Positions 43,036 to 50,621 of a DNA stretch of 64,000 bases are shown here, piece by piece (within the stretch, counting starts at the first letter, position 1; each line of letters starts with the position of its first letter). The stretch is from Caldilineaceae bacterium. GTDB lineage: Bacteria; Chloroflexota; Anaerolineae; Caldilineales; Caldilineaceae. Below the pieces are notes generated by a model. That model did no database searches. It had not been told where the DNA came from and was given only the letters and a program-made list of their open reading frames with translations. The stretch covers positions 1 through 64,000 of the forward strand of contig JACKBC010000036.1 of assembly GCA_020634755.1 (NCBI GenBank). The letters run 5' to 3'. A program made the translations under genes and the position numbers.

Positions 43036-43858
43036 TTCATCAGCTTGCCGCTACCTTTGACCAGATGTTGGCCGAGTTGGAAGATGCCCACCGACAAACA
43101 GAGCAAGCCCTACAAGCGCAGCGGCGTTTCGTGGCCGATGCCTCACACGAATTGCGTCCACCGCTGACCACCATACGTGGCAATCTAGACCTGCTACGTC
43201 GCGAGCCGCCAATCAGCGACCCCGATCGCATGGCGGGCCTCGCCGACTTAATTGAAGAGAGCGACCGTTTGATCCGGATGGTTAACGATCTGCTTGTGCT
43301 GGCATGTGCTGATGTACAGCCGCCAGAGTGGCAAGAGCCAGTTTCACTGAAACCTGTGCTCGATCACGTACAACGACAGGTCAAGCAATTGGCCCCCAAC
43401 CGTACAGTCTGTTTCAAGCCGGTGATACCAGAATTGGTCGTTGTACGTGGCAATGAAGATGCAATGAAGATTCACTGAAACAACTCCTGCTCATTCTGCT
43501 TGATAATGCGATGAAACACACACCAACCCCAGCTCAGATTTCGGTCGATACTGCGATCGTTGGTGATCAGGTAGAGATTTGTGTACGTGATGCCGGGCCG
43601 GGCATTCCAGCTGATGAACCGCCTAAAATCTTCGACCGATTTTACGTGGTTGATACTGCACGTACACAAAACAGCACCGGTCTGGGGTTAGCCATTGCCA
43701 AGACGCTAGTGAAATCTCAAAAAGGGAGCCTCTCAGTTAGCAGTTCAGCCGATTGCGGTACAACATTCAAGGTTAAATTATCATGTCAAAATGGTTGCGA
43801 TTCTGGAAAGCGCCAATCGATAATTGAATATGAGCAAAAAAAACATACTCTTGGTTGA
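43026..43858 (+). pseudogene. Disrupted sensor histidine kinase
   Basis: The cytoplasmic half of a class I kinase: a HAMP end (QLAATFDQMLAELEDA), the phospho-His box FVADASHELRPPLTTIRGN (His kept; usual RTPLT reads RPPLT), then in another frame the ATPase boxes LLDNAMKHTP, DAGPGIP and GLGLAIAK. The frame breaks at 43450-43471, where an 11-bp unit is duplicated; removing one copy restores one continuous frame. The N-terminal sensor and membrane parts are absent upstream. With both 5' truncation and frameshift it is most likely dead. A partner response regulator is not present. Confidence 0.88.
43450..43471 (+). repeat. 11-bp tandem duplication causing a frameshift
   Basis: GCAATGAAGAT occurs twice head to tail (43450-43460, 43461-43471). 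With one copy the reading would be GNEDSLKQLLLILLDNAMK, the expected kinase sequence; with two, a stop follows after five codons. Confidence 0.92.
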
Positions 43859-43896
43859 TTCCGCGATGTAGAACAACGAAATTAAGCACATGTATT

Positions 43897-43939
43897 TGAG
43901 ACTTTTGTCGCAGTGCTAAACGGACACACTTGATATGCT
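43897..43939 (+). promoter_or_regulatory. Class II Crp-like promoter of the cupin-DUF488 pair
   Basis: TGAGACTTTTGTCGCA (43897-43912), centre 29.5 nt before TATGCT (43934-43939). Predicted start near 43946, 131 nt before the cupin gene at 44077. Confidence 0.72.
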
Positions 43940-44076
43940 GAATCGATGCAAACTCGGTGATAGTAATACCCATTGCCGGTTGTGACGCCATGAATGAAAG
44001 CCAATCCACCACTGGAAAGAAGTTGCGCATTCGTGGCGTTTGCAGAGGCAATTGATATAAGTTCAAAGGAAAAATA

Positions 44077-44445
44077 ATGCACCTGTTTAATTTGCTCGAA
44101 CTCTCTCAGTTCAACGACGGTAAACCAAATGTTCAATTGCTTGCCCGTTCCGGATACGCGCGGCAGGTTCTTTTTTCGTTGCGCGCCGGGCAGGGCTTGC
44201 GCGAACATACGACCAGTAGCCAAATTGCCGTACAGGTTATCTCAGGAAAGTTAACTTTTGAAGCGGAAGGAAAAGGTCAAACATTGACACCTAGTCAATT
44301 GGTTATGCTTGAAGCCAGTGTGCCGCATAGTGTCTATGCGGAGAGTGACACAATCATGCTCTTGACAATGATGCCTGATCCACAACACCATTCGATGGCT
44401 GCCGAGCTGTTTGATAAAATTGAACCGATGGTTGAGATAAGCTAA
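44077..44445 (+). CDS. Cupin-domain protein
   Basis: A 122-aa single-cupin protein of the small RmlC-like type: LREHTTSSQIAVQVISGKLTF (first motif with His and Gln) and LEASVPHSVYAESDTIMLL (second motif with His). One metal ion may be bound; function unknown. Cupins of this kind often accompany nitrogen-oxide-stress genes in anaerobes, which fits the Crp-like box 131 nt upstream of the start. AAAGGAAAAATA precedes the ATG. It is followed 15 bp later by the DUF488 gene and the two form an operon. Confidence 0.82.
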   Translation: MHLFNLLELSQFNDGKPNVQLLARSGYARQVLFSLRAGQGLREHTTSSQIAVQVISGKLTFEAEGKGQTLTPSQLVMLEASVPHSVYAESDTIMLLTMMPDPQHHSMAAELFDKIEPMVEIS

Positions 44446-44460
44446 TCTAGTGAGAGCAGA

Positions 44461-44826
44461 ATGATTCAAATCAAACGTGCTTACGCGCCAGCCAATTCGG
44501 ATGATGGAATTCGTTTTCTTGTGGATCGCATCTGGCCGCGTGGTGTCAAGAAGAAAGATCTGCAAATCGATCGATGGGTCAAAGAGGTTGCGCCCAGCAC
44601 AAAATTGCGCAAGTGGTTTAGCCATATTCCGGATAAGTGGGCGGAATTTCAGGAACGTTACGCTGCCGAACTGAATGCGAATTCGCTGATCTGGAAGCCC
44701 ATTCTGGAAGCAGCCGAAACAAGCACGGTGACACTGGTATATGCGGCTAAAGACGAGGAACATAATAACGCCGTGGCGCTGCAACAATTTCTGCTCAAAA
44801 AATCATTGCAAAAATCAAATGATTAG
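44461..44826 (+). CDS. DUF488-family protein
   Basis: A 121-aa member of the YeaO-like DUF488 family, recognisable by IKRAYAPA.SDDGIRFLVDR, WPRGVKKKDLQID, WVKEVAPSTKLRKWFSH and the end VTLVYAAKDEEHNNAVALQ. The biochemical role is not known; members often lie beside stress-response and nitrogen-oxide genes. The length is typical. It is 15 bp behind the cupin gene, with GAGAGCAGA as ribosome site, and should share its Crp-like promoter. Confidence 0.9.
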   Translation: MIQIKRAYAPANSDDGIRFLVDRIWPRGVKKKDLQIDRWVKEVAPSTKLRKWFSHIPDKWAEFQERYAAELNANSLIWKPILEAAETSTVTLVYAAKDEEHNNAVALQQFLLKKSLQKSND

Positions 44827-44846
44827 TTTCTCTGACTTAACGATGG

Positions 44847-44923
44847 GACTTACGCAACTTGTCGAGAGCGAAATAGAAAGTATCAATCAATCACACCTAC
44901 GATTCGCTTTCGGTGCGTAAGTC
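44847..44923. repeat. MITE-like element, GACTTACGCA family
   Basis: Perfect ends GACTTACGCA/TGCGTAAGTC, with inner arms GAGAGCGAA and TTCGCTTTC pairing. Two bases of spacing separate the arms. It fills the gap between the DUF488 and 69-aa genes. Confidence 0.8.
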
Positions 44924-44959
44924 ATAATCGAGACGAAATGATCATACGGACGGAATAGA

Positions 44960-45169
44960 ATGAAACGCGAACCGAATGAGATTGAACCGCACGAAATCGC
45001 GGAAGCCGTGCGCCAGGCGTGCATTGCGGCGGCCTTGGCTGCTTATGAGGATGCAGGAATGAATGGTCTCTGCCACGAGGGTAGATGGGAATGCTCGGTA
45101 GATGCCATGCGTGCGCTAACTGTTGCAGCGATTGTTGAACAGATAGAAAACAAACGCACCTCGAATTGA
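44960..45169 (+). CDS. Small conserved-looking protein, unknown function
   Basis: A 69-aa protein: mostly helical, with the segment AALAAYEDAGMNGLCHEGRWE followed by AMRAL. I have seen this type annotated as a small hypothetical (sometimes 'acetyltransferase') in Chloroflexota and other bacteria, but no function is established. The start has GGACGGAATAG nearby. It stands between a MITE-like element and the DUF2249 operon. The balanced composition and good start support a real gene. Confidence 0.65.
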   Translation: MKREPNEIEPHEIAEAVRQACIAAALAAYEDAGMNGLCHEGRWECSVDAMRALTVAAIVEQIENKRTSN

Positions 45170-45281
45170 GCATAATCCTACAATGGCAGGTACAGGAAAG
45201 ATCGGTTGATAATCCTGCCATCAATCGATCTTTTCTGCGTTTACTGTTGTTTTGGCAGATGCATTGTATGGCGTGCACATG

Positions 45282-45324
45282 TGAGACTTATGTCACAGCA
45301 CCATGCAAATCGGGTTGGTAAAAT
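45282..45324 (+). promoter_or_regulatory. Class II Crp-like promoter of the DUF2249-radical SAM operon
   Basis: TGAGACTTATGTCACA (45282-45297), centre 29.5 nt before TAAAAT (45319-45324). Predicted start near 45331, 86 nt before the DUF2249 gene. Confidence 0.72.
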
Positions 45325-45416
45325 GCCCCTGTACGTGAAAGCCATTCCTTTCGATGTCACTCAGTATGGATAGTCTTAAATCGATACTGAGATATAGAAA
45401 CAAGAGGAGCAATTTT

Positions 45417-45677
45417 ATGAGCCATCCAATCACCAACGAATCCACCATACCTGTGATCGATGTACGCACCATTATACCGCGTGAGCGTCATCCACTGATC
45501 TTTCAGACTTTTGACAACCTGGATGAGGGCCAGGCGTTCATGTTGGTCAACGATCACGAACCAAAGCCGCTCTATTATCAATTTCTCCACGAGCGCGAGA
45601 ATCAGTTTTCCTGGGAATATCTGGAAGAGGGACCTGAAACCTGGCAGGTACGGATCGGTAAGTGTGCGGGAGCATAA
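45417..45677 (+). CDS. DUF2249-domain protein
   Basis: An 86-aa single-domain protein, TusA-like in fold, with VIDVRTIIPRERHPLIFQTF, LVNDHEPKPLYYQF and SWEYLEEGPETWQVRIGK. DUF2249 proteins occur with hemerythrins, nitrite reductases and other nitrogen-oxide genes; a redox or chaperone role is supposed. I chose ATG 45417 because GAGGAGCAA lies upstream, rather than a start 21 codons earlier. It is the first gene after the Crp-like box at 45282 and precedes the radical SAM gene by 42 bp. Confidence 0.88.
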   Translation: MSHPITNESTIPVIDVRTIIPRERHPLIFQTFDNLDEGQAFMLVNDHEPKPLYYQFLHERENQFSWEYLEEGPETWQVRIGKCAGA

Positions 45678-45719
45678 TGTACGCACTATTCGTCGATAGT
45701 ATCCAAAGGAGAAACTGAC

Positions 45720-47210
45720 TTGCGTGTTTTACTGATTAATCCAAAATTTCGCCTGCCCATCGACACACGGACAACGGCACATCTGGGCCTGGCCTATCTC
45801 GGCGCGGTGAGCGAACGGCGCGGCGATGAGGTTGTGGTTTTTGATGCTGATGTGGAAGAGCAATCCGTAAGTGATTTTGTACAGGAATACCGCCCACACA
45901 TCGTCGGCATCACCGCCAATACGCCGCAGGTCAAGCAGGCCTGGCGCACCGCGGCTGCCATCAAGCAGGTGCATGACGCGCCGATTGTGCTGGGTGGACC
46001 CCACGTCAGTGTGCTACCAGAGGAGAGTTGTGCCAAGCCCCACGTAGATATTATTGTGCGTGGCGAGGGCGAAGAGGCCTGGATCGATGTCTGCGATCGG
46101 CTGGAGAGATTTCTGCTCGATCAAACTCACTTTTCAACAACGGACTTCATGGACTCCAAGCACGAAATTTTCGATGACTGCCTGGGGCTAACGTATAAGA
46201 GCAACGACGGTGTAATCCACCACAATCCAGATCGTGTACCAATTGCAGATCTGGATACCTTGCCCTGGCCTGCTTACCATCTCTTCAAGATGGAACGCTA
46301 TACTAATTTGCAACCGGCCACGGACCGGATAGATGGCGCGCGTAGCTTTAGCATCATGACTAGCCGCGGCTGCCCCTATCGCTGCACCTTCTGCAGTCAG
46401 AGCATCATGCCTATCAAGTGGCGCAGTCGTAGTGTGGAAAACGTGATCGCCGAGTGGCAGCATCTGGTCCACGATCTTGATGCACAAGAAATCGGTGTGC
46501 TGGATGACAGTGCGAACATTCGGGTTAAGCGTCTAGAGGAATTGGGACACGCGCTCATCGAGAATGAACTACATCATGTGCCGTGGATCTTTGTCAATGG
46601 TATCCGCGCCAATCTGGCTTCTAAAGAACTGCTGGGGCTACTCAAGCAGGCGGGCCTCAAGCGGCTGGCCTTTGGTGTGGAAACCGGTGATCCAGAGATC
46701 CTCAAGAGCATTGATAAGAAGGTCGATCACAACACGATTCGGCAGGCTTTCCGCAATGCCAAAGAGGTCGGGTTGGAGACGATTGCCTTTATGATTTTAG
46801 GTTTGCCCGGCGAGACACGCAAAACCATGCAGCGTACCATCGACTTTGCCATCGAACTCGATCCGTTGATCGCCAACTTCTCGATGATGACTCCTTATCC
46901 AGGCACCAAAGTATACGAAATCGTTAAGCGCCAGGGGCGACTCCTGATCAACGACTGGGAGGATTATGTCTTTTTCGAGCAACAGGCGCGCTATGAAATG
47001 GGAGAGATGACCGCCGAATTGGTAGAAGAAATGTATCGCAAGGCATACCGTCAGTTCTACCTACGTCCGTCACCGATTCTGCGCCGCTTGAAGACCGATG
47101 ATTTCTGGCTCAACCTCCCGCGTAATATACGTATCGCCGCGCGCACATTCCTGCCCAAGAAAGAAAAGACAGGTTTGCGCCAAGCCATTGAGAGTGATAC
47201 AAGGATGTAG
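45720..47210 (+). CDS. B12-binding-domain radical SAM protein
   Basis: A 496-aa enzyme with an N-terminal cobalamin-binding-like domain (~1-140; LLINPKFRLP, LGGPHVSVLPEE) and a radical SAM core (~205-400) with the cluster motif CPYRCTFC near residue 222. A C-terminal helical region follows. Members methylate or otherwise modify unreactive carbons, e.g. in lipid, pigment or cofactor synthesis. The target here is unknown. The first domain lacks the DxHxxG motif of base-off B12 binding, as is common. The start is TTG at 45720, with AAAGGAGAAACTGAC directly upstream. It is second in an operon with DUF2249. Confidence 0.88.
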   Translation: MRVLLINPKFRLPIDTRTTAHLGLAYLGAVSERRGDEVVVFDADVEEQSVSDFVQEYRPHIVGITANTPQVKQAWRTAAAIKQVHDAPIVLGGPHVSVLPEESCAKPHVDIIVRGEGEEAWIDVCDRLERFLLDQTHFSTTDFMDSKHEIFDDCLGLTYKSNDGVIHHNPDRVPIADLDTLPWPAYHLFKMERYTNLQPATDRIDGARSFSIMTSRGCPYRCTFCSQSIMPIKWRSRSVENVIAEWQHLVHDLDAQEIGVLDDSANIRVKRLEELGHALIENELHHVPWIFVNGIRANLASKELLGLLKQAGLKRLAFGVETGDPEILKSIDKKVDHNTIRQAFRNAKEVGLETIAFMILGLPGETRKTMQRTIDFAIELDPLIANFSMMTPYPGTKVYEIVKRQGRLLINDWEDYVFFEQQARYEMGEMTAELVEEMYRKAYRQFYLRPSPILRRLKTDDFWLNLPRNIRIAARTFLPKKEKTGLRQAIESDTRM

Positions 47211-47224
47211 AAATAAATCGAATA

Positions 47225-47267
47225 TCCGACAAAAGTCGAAGAACTTCTCCCGCTCAGGTGCTATGCT
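47225..47267 (+). promoter_or_regulatory. Class II Crp-like promoter without an obvious gene
   Basis: TCCGACAAAAGTCGAA (47225-47240), centre 29.5 nt before TATGCT (47262-47267); start near 47274. No plus-strand gene follows before the convergent gene at 47444. A 21-bp-stem hairpin at 47311-47381 could end a ~107-nt RNA. Confidence 0.65.
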
Positions 47268-47292
47268 AATGGTATGGACCTGAGCGTTTTTT
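47251..47292 (+). terminator. Terminator of the radical SAM gene with promoter in its loop
   Basis: CGCTCAGGT pairs with ACCTGAGCG over 18 nt of loop, followed by six T. The -10 of the Crp-like promoter sits in the loop, as at 41001-41045. Confidence 0.8.
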
Positions 47293-47310
47293 GTTCAAGT
47301 GAATGATGTT

Positions 47311-47381
47311 ATACTGAGCTGCGCCATAAAGGAACAGTTTGTACACGAGTAGAAATGATACTTTATGGCGCAGCTCAGTAT
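47311..47381. terminator. Perfect 21-bp stem hairpin between convergent genes
   Basis: ATACTGAGCTGCGCCATAAA (first 20 bases of the left arm) and its complement 30 nt apart. Probably a bidirectional barrier between the radical SAM and NnrS-like operons. It also closes the possible small RNA from 47274. Confidence 0.6.
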
Positions 47382-47443
47382 AGAAGCGGACCGCCTCTTG
47401 CCACTTCTTGCAGTATAAGATGGTATTACTGATTCGTGATGCA

Positions 47444-47845
47444 TTAAAGACTCGTCGGCTTGATACGCGGCCAGGCATGAACCGCAAACGCCATGATCGC
47501 GCCTACCTCTGCTATCCGTCCGACTAGCTGTATGGTTGGCGCAAATGCCACAAACGTGCTTATTGATATGAGCCAAATCCCGCCATTCAATAGACAAAAG
47601 CTGAGCCAAACCAGCGCAGACAAGGGGCGTTTGGTCTGAAAACGTGGCAGAATCCAGTAAGCCACGCCCATCACCAAATGCACAATCCACCCCATGAGCA
47701 GAAATTCCATGTGCGCGGGCAACAGTCGCCATAGCGCCGGATTCAGGGGCAAGCCCTTATGCCAGAGCAATAGTCCGCCCACGGTGAATCCCAAGAGTAG
47801 GTAGATCAAGGCGGCACGGATCAGCCAGATGCTTAATCGAGGCAT
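47444..47845 (-). CDS. Small four-helix membrane protein, CcoN/NnrS-like half
   Basis: A 133-aa protein with four membrane helices. The motif LLPAHMEFLLMGWIVHLVMG.AYWILPRF holds a His followed by MGW and PRF, as in segments of CcoN/NnrS-like proteins. The neighbouring gene at 47847 has the same pattern (FHLFMVGWVTQIIIGVAFWMFPKF), so the two are tandem paralogues, separated by one base. Together with the NnrS-like gene at 48271 they form an operon (gaps 1 and 4 bp). A haem- or copper-linked role is likely but not shown. Confidence 0.75.
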   Translation of the reverse strand: MPRLSIWLIRAALIYLLLGFTVGGLLLWHKGLPLNPALWRLLPAHMEFLLMGWIVHLVMGVAYWILPRFQTKRPLSALVWLSFCLLNGGIWLISISTFVAFAPTIQLVGRIAEVGAIMAFAVHAWPRIKPTSL

Positions 47846-47846
47846 C

Positions 47847-48266
47847 TCAACGTTCCTTAATCCGCGGCCAGGTATTGATCACAAAAGCAAAGCCACCTAA
47901 CCACTGCAATAGAGCAGCCAATGCCAGCAGCCACCCCCAGCCCATCCACATCTGCACCGCGTTCGCTGGTTCAGCAACCGCGCGTAGTAACAATCCTGTG
48001 TTGAGCAATATATAAGTACTCCACGCTAACATCTCTGAACCGCGCGGCTGCTCTTTTGTAAATTTAGGGAACATCCAGAAGGCCACACCAATGATAATTT
48101 GGGTCACCCAACCAACCATGAAAAGATGAAAATAGACTGGCGTTAACCCCACGACGAACGCTGGCAACACTATAAATGGACGCAACACAAGAAGCAGAGC
48201 ACAGAGCAGTGCAGCCACGAAAAACATCAGCGAGGTCTTAATGAAATAGCGCGTAACGAACGGCAT
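47847..48266 (-). CDS. Small four-helix membrane protein, paralogue of 47444
   Basis: A 139-aa protein with four helices and the motif VYFHLFMVGWVTQIIIGVAF followed by WMFPKF. It aligns with the 133-aa product downstream, in both the central motif and the C-terminal HAWPRIK/NTWPRIK end, so a tandem duplication is clear. It probably forms a heterodimer or four-plus-four helix bundle with its neighbour. Spacing of 4 bp behind the NnrS-like gene and 1 bp before its paralogue shows tight coupling. Confidence 0.75.
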   Translation of the reverse strand: MPFVTRYFIKTSLMFFVAALLCALLLVLRPFIVLPAFVVGLTPVYFHLFMVGWVTQIIIGVAFWMFPKFTKEQPRGSEMLAWSTYILLNTGLLLRAVAEPANAVQMWMGWGWLLALAALLQWLGGFAFVINTWPRIKER

Positions 48267-48270
48267 TAGA

Positions 48271-49344
48271 CTACTTTCGGATTGATATCAATGTATTGCC
48301 CAAAAACAAGAGTATTACCAGTGCGTTGAGCACGCCCCCCCACAGCCGACCAGGCTCCCAGAAGAGCAGATCACCAGCCACACGCAGCATTAACGTCCCA
48401 TGTAGCAAAATGAGATGACTGTATAGGCGCGGCGAATAGACAAACTTACGCTGTAGTACTGCTGGAAAAATAATTGGTGCATGGGCAAAGATCATTGTAA
48501 AAACAAAGCCCAAGAAAATGGTGTGTAGCATGAGATCATAGAGTGGCCCGGCAGAGAGGCCACCGTAAAGTATGGCAACCCCACCGCCAAAAGCCAACCA
48601 CACATAGCCAGAGAGCAGACTAATTGCAATGAAACGCGCCTGTCCACCTGCCTTGATGCGGCGGCTGGCTATATCGTAATGCAACAGCCAGAGGGCCAAT
48701 AGCACCATTCCAACCCCTGCGAGGCGTACACCGAACGCATAAAGAACCATCGCTATAGCCGCGCCTGCAATAAAAACTCCAACGCAGGCAATAAATATCA
48801 CAATCACCCGTACCGATAGCTGCAGAAAACGCCCCAGTTCCAGACGCTCACCCGCCACAGTGAGCAGTGGAAAACCAATCCACCATATCACGATCTGATA
48901 AACAGGCCAACCAAGCAGCCAGAGCAGGTTGCCCACCAACCAGCAGAGCGTGCCCGCGATAATCACCCCCGTGTAGAGCGTGATGTGGATGCGCAGAATC
49001 TGTACCATGATCAGAACCAATAGTACGCTGCCCATCGTGATCAGCAATGGGCCAATCCAACCCGACATACCCACAATGAGCAGCGCAGCCCCGGCGCCAG
49101 AGAGTAACGGTGCGAAATAAGACCACTTCTTGTCCAGAGCCACCGCGCGTTCTAGGCTAATGAGTGTGCCTAGAAAACCGCTGACCATTAGCGGCCCGTG
49201 AGCCATCGGAAGCGTTGGCTGGATGGCAGGCCAGCCCCAACCCAGGCGAATGAGTCCCGCCCACATGGCAACCAGGAGAGAAAGCAAGGCAGCAGCCATA
49301 AGGAGTATACGCTTTGAATTTTGTGTGGAAATCCTTATGAACAC
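48271..49344 (-). CDS. NnrS-like membrane protein
   Basis: A 357-aa protein with about ten helices. MAHGPLMVSGFLGTLISLERA near the N-terminus and MLHTIFLGFVFTMIFAHAPI near the C-terminus carry the His residues typical of the NnrS family, which is tied to nitric oxide stress and contains haem and copper in characterised members. It follows the ferredoxin gene by 14 bp and precedes the two small paralogues. The operon lies behind the Crp-like promoter at 49706-49748. Confidence 0.82.
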   Translation of the reverse strand: MFIRISTQNSKRILLMAAALLSLLVAMWAGLIRLGWGWPAIQPTLPMAHGPLMVSGFLGTLISLERAVALDKKWSYFAPLLSGAGAALLIVGMSGWIGPLLITMGSVLLVLIMVQILRIHITLYTGVIIAGTLCWLVGNLLWLLGWPVYQIVIWWIGFPLLTVAGERLELGRFLQLSVRVIVIFIACVGVFIAGAAIAMVLYAFGVRLAGVGMVLLALWLLHYDIASRRIKAGGQARFIAISLLSGYVWLAFGGGVAILYGGLSAGPLYDLMLHTIFLGFVFTMIFAHAPIIFPAVLQRKFVYSPRLYSHLILLHGTLMLRVAGDLLFWEPGRLWGGVLNALVILLFLGNTLISIRK

Positions 49345-49358
49345 GATGCAGAAGCCTC

Positions 49359-49577
49359 CTATGTGGCAGACTGATTTGCCGCAAAGACGATGAGGAAAGG
49401 CAGCTCAATGGCCTGTTCGGGGCAAATATCTTCACACGCGGTACAGTAAGTGCATTTATCAGGTTGGTAGAGCTGTGCTTTACCTTCGATCTGCGCCAGT
49501 GCGTGTGTAGGGCAAGTGTCAATGCAGCGGTGGCATCCAGTGCAGAGTTCTTGGTGAATCATTGGGAACGGCTGCAT
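49359..49577 (-). CDS. 2x[4Fe-4S] ferredoxin
   Basis: A small electron carrier, 72 aa from the ATG at 49577, which has GAGGTATAAAGG upstream; an ATG 11 codons earlier (49610) is possible but lacks a ribosome site. It has two full cluster motifs: CTGCHRCIDTCP and CTYCTACEDICP, as in bacterial-type ferredoxins and NapF/NosR-like modules. In this place it could pass electrons to the NnrS-like complex. It is first in a four-gene minus-strand operon under the Crp-like box at 49733-49748, with about 120 nt of leader. Confidence 0.9.
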   Translation of the reverse strand: MQPFPMIHQELCTGCHRCIDTCPTHALAQIEGKAQLYQPDKCTYCTACEDICPEQAIELPFLIVFAANQSAT

Positions 49578-49705
49578 ACCTTTATACCTCGAATAAATTA
49601 ATACGTTCATGTCCGAAATGTGTGAGTTGAGGCAAAGCCCTCAGCGAGCAAGATCACATAACTTACACTTCTGGCACAGGAACCAATTAATCAGAACCTA
49701 GGACG

Positions 49706-49748
49706 ATCATATAACCAAAATATCGCCATAACTGCGACTTATGTCACA
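49706..49748 (-). promoter_or_regulatory. Class II Crp-like promoter of the ferredoxin-NnrS operon
   Basis: On the minus strand, TGTGACATAAGTCGCA (49733-49748) has its centre 29.5 nt before TATGAT (49706-49711). The predicted start is near 49699. This copy is closest to the E. coli CRP consensus. Confidence 0.75.
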
Positions 49749-49777
49749 TCATCATCTCGTTTTTCAGTCGGGTCAAT

Positions 49778-50473
49778 TTATTTGACCTCTGCCTCAGAAG
49801 CAAGACGATCCACATCTAGAATAACGATCTGGTGACGTTCAATCTGAATGATTTCTGCCGCCGCAAGACTGTTCAGCGCACGCCCAATCATTTCACGTAC
49901 CGTTCCCAGGTAGCTGGCCATCTCCTCATGGGTCAGAAAGCGTGGAATTTCATTGATTTGATTGCTCTTGGCCTGCTCTAGCAAGAGATTTGCCAAACGC
50001 CCCTTGACTGTGCGCATGGAGAGACTTTCGATTAAGTTCACCAGATTGCGCGTACGCACAGCAATTCCTTCAATCAACGCCCAAGCAAGGTCGGGATGAC
50101 GCCGGGCGACTTGTCGAATATCCTCACGCATAATGCGCCAGACCGTTGCGTCTGTAAACGCGGTTGCGGTTGCGGGATTAGTACCACCATCAAGTGTACT
50201 AACATCGTTGAATGTGTGGCCTCCACTATAAATATGCAAAATATGTTCACGCCCCTCCACCGTGAAGCGGCTGATTTTCACTCGACCGTGCTCAATGACA
50301 TATAGTCCGGCGGTGGGATCGCCCTCACCAAAAATCATTGTGCCAGCCTCGTACTGATGTTGCGATGCCACAGAAGATAGATCTTGGAGCACTTGTTGGG
50401 GGACATCGTGCAAAAAAGAGATTTGGCCGAGTAAATTGAGCATCTGCTTTTGGGCACCGGGCGTTATTGTCAT
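49778..50473 (-). CDS. Crp/Fnr-family regulator with CRP-type recognition helix
   Basis: A 231-aa regulator: beta-roll sensor domain (~20-118), long dimer helix (~122-152), winged helix (~155-225). It has no Cys, so an FNR-type cluster is excluded. The recognition helix is VREMIGRALNSL; Arg193, Glu194 and Arg198 match Arg180, Glu181 and Arg185 of E. coli CRP, which read the TGTGA half-site. The six boxes of this island contain exactly such half-sites (TGNGAC...GTCNCA), so I infer that this protein binds them. Ligand unknown; Dnr/NnrR-like NO sensing is plausible. It is monocistronic and the last gene of the island. Confidence 0.9.
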   Translation of the reverse strand: MTITPGAQKQMLNLLGQISFLHDVPQQVLQDLSSVASQHQYEAGTMIFGEGDPTAGLYVIEHGRVKISRFTVEGREHILHIYSGGHTFNDVSTLDGGTNPATATAFTDATVWRIMREDIRQVARRHPDLAWALIEGIAVRTRNLVNLIESLSMRTVKGRLANLLLEQAKSNQINEIPRFLTHEEMASYLGTVREMIGRALNSLAAAEIIQIERHQIVILDVDRLASEAEVK

Positions 50474-50621
50474 AAGCTTATTCTGTGTCTATACAATACA
50501 TGGTGAATCTGGTGTAGAGGAGCTGATTTTTATGGTTCTTGAAACCCTAGCCAAAAGCTTGAAAATTCAAAAATATAGAGACTGTCCAGAAATTCGTCCG
50601 CACTACACGGTTGCCTTTGGC

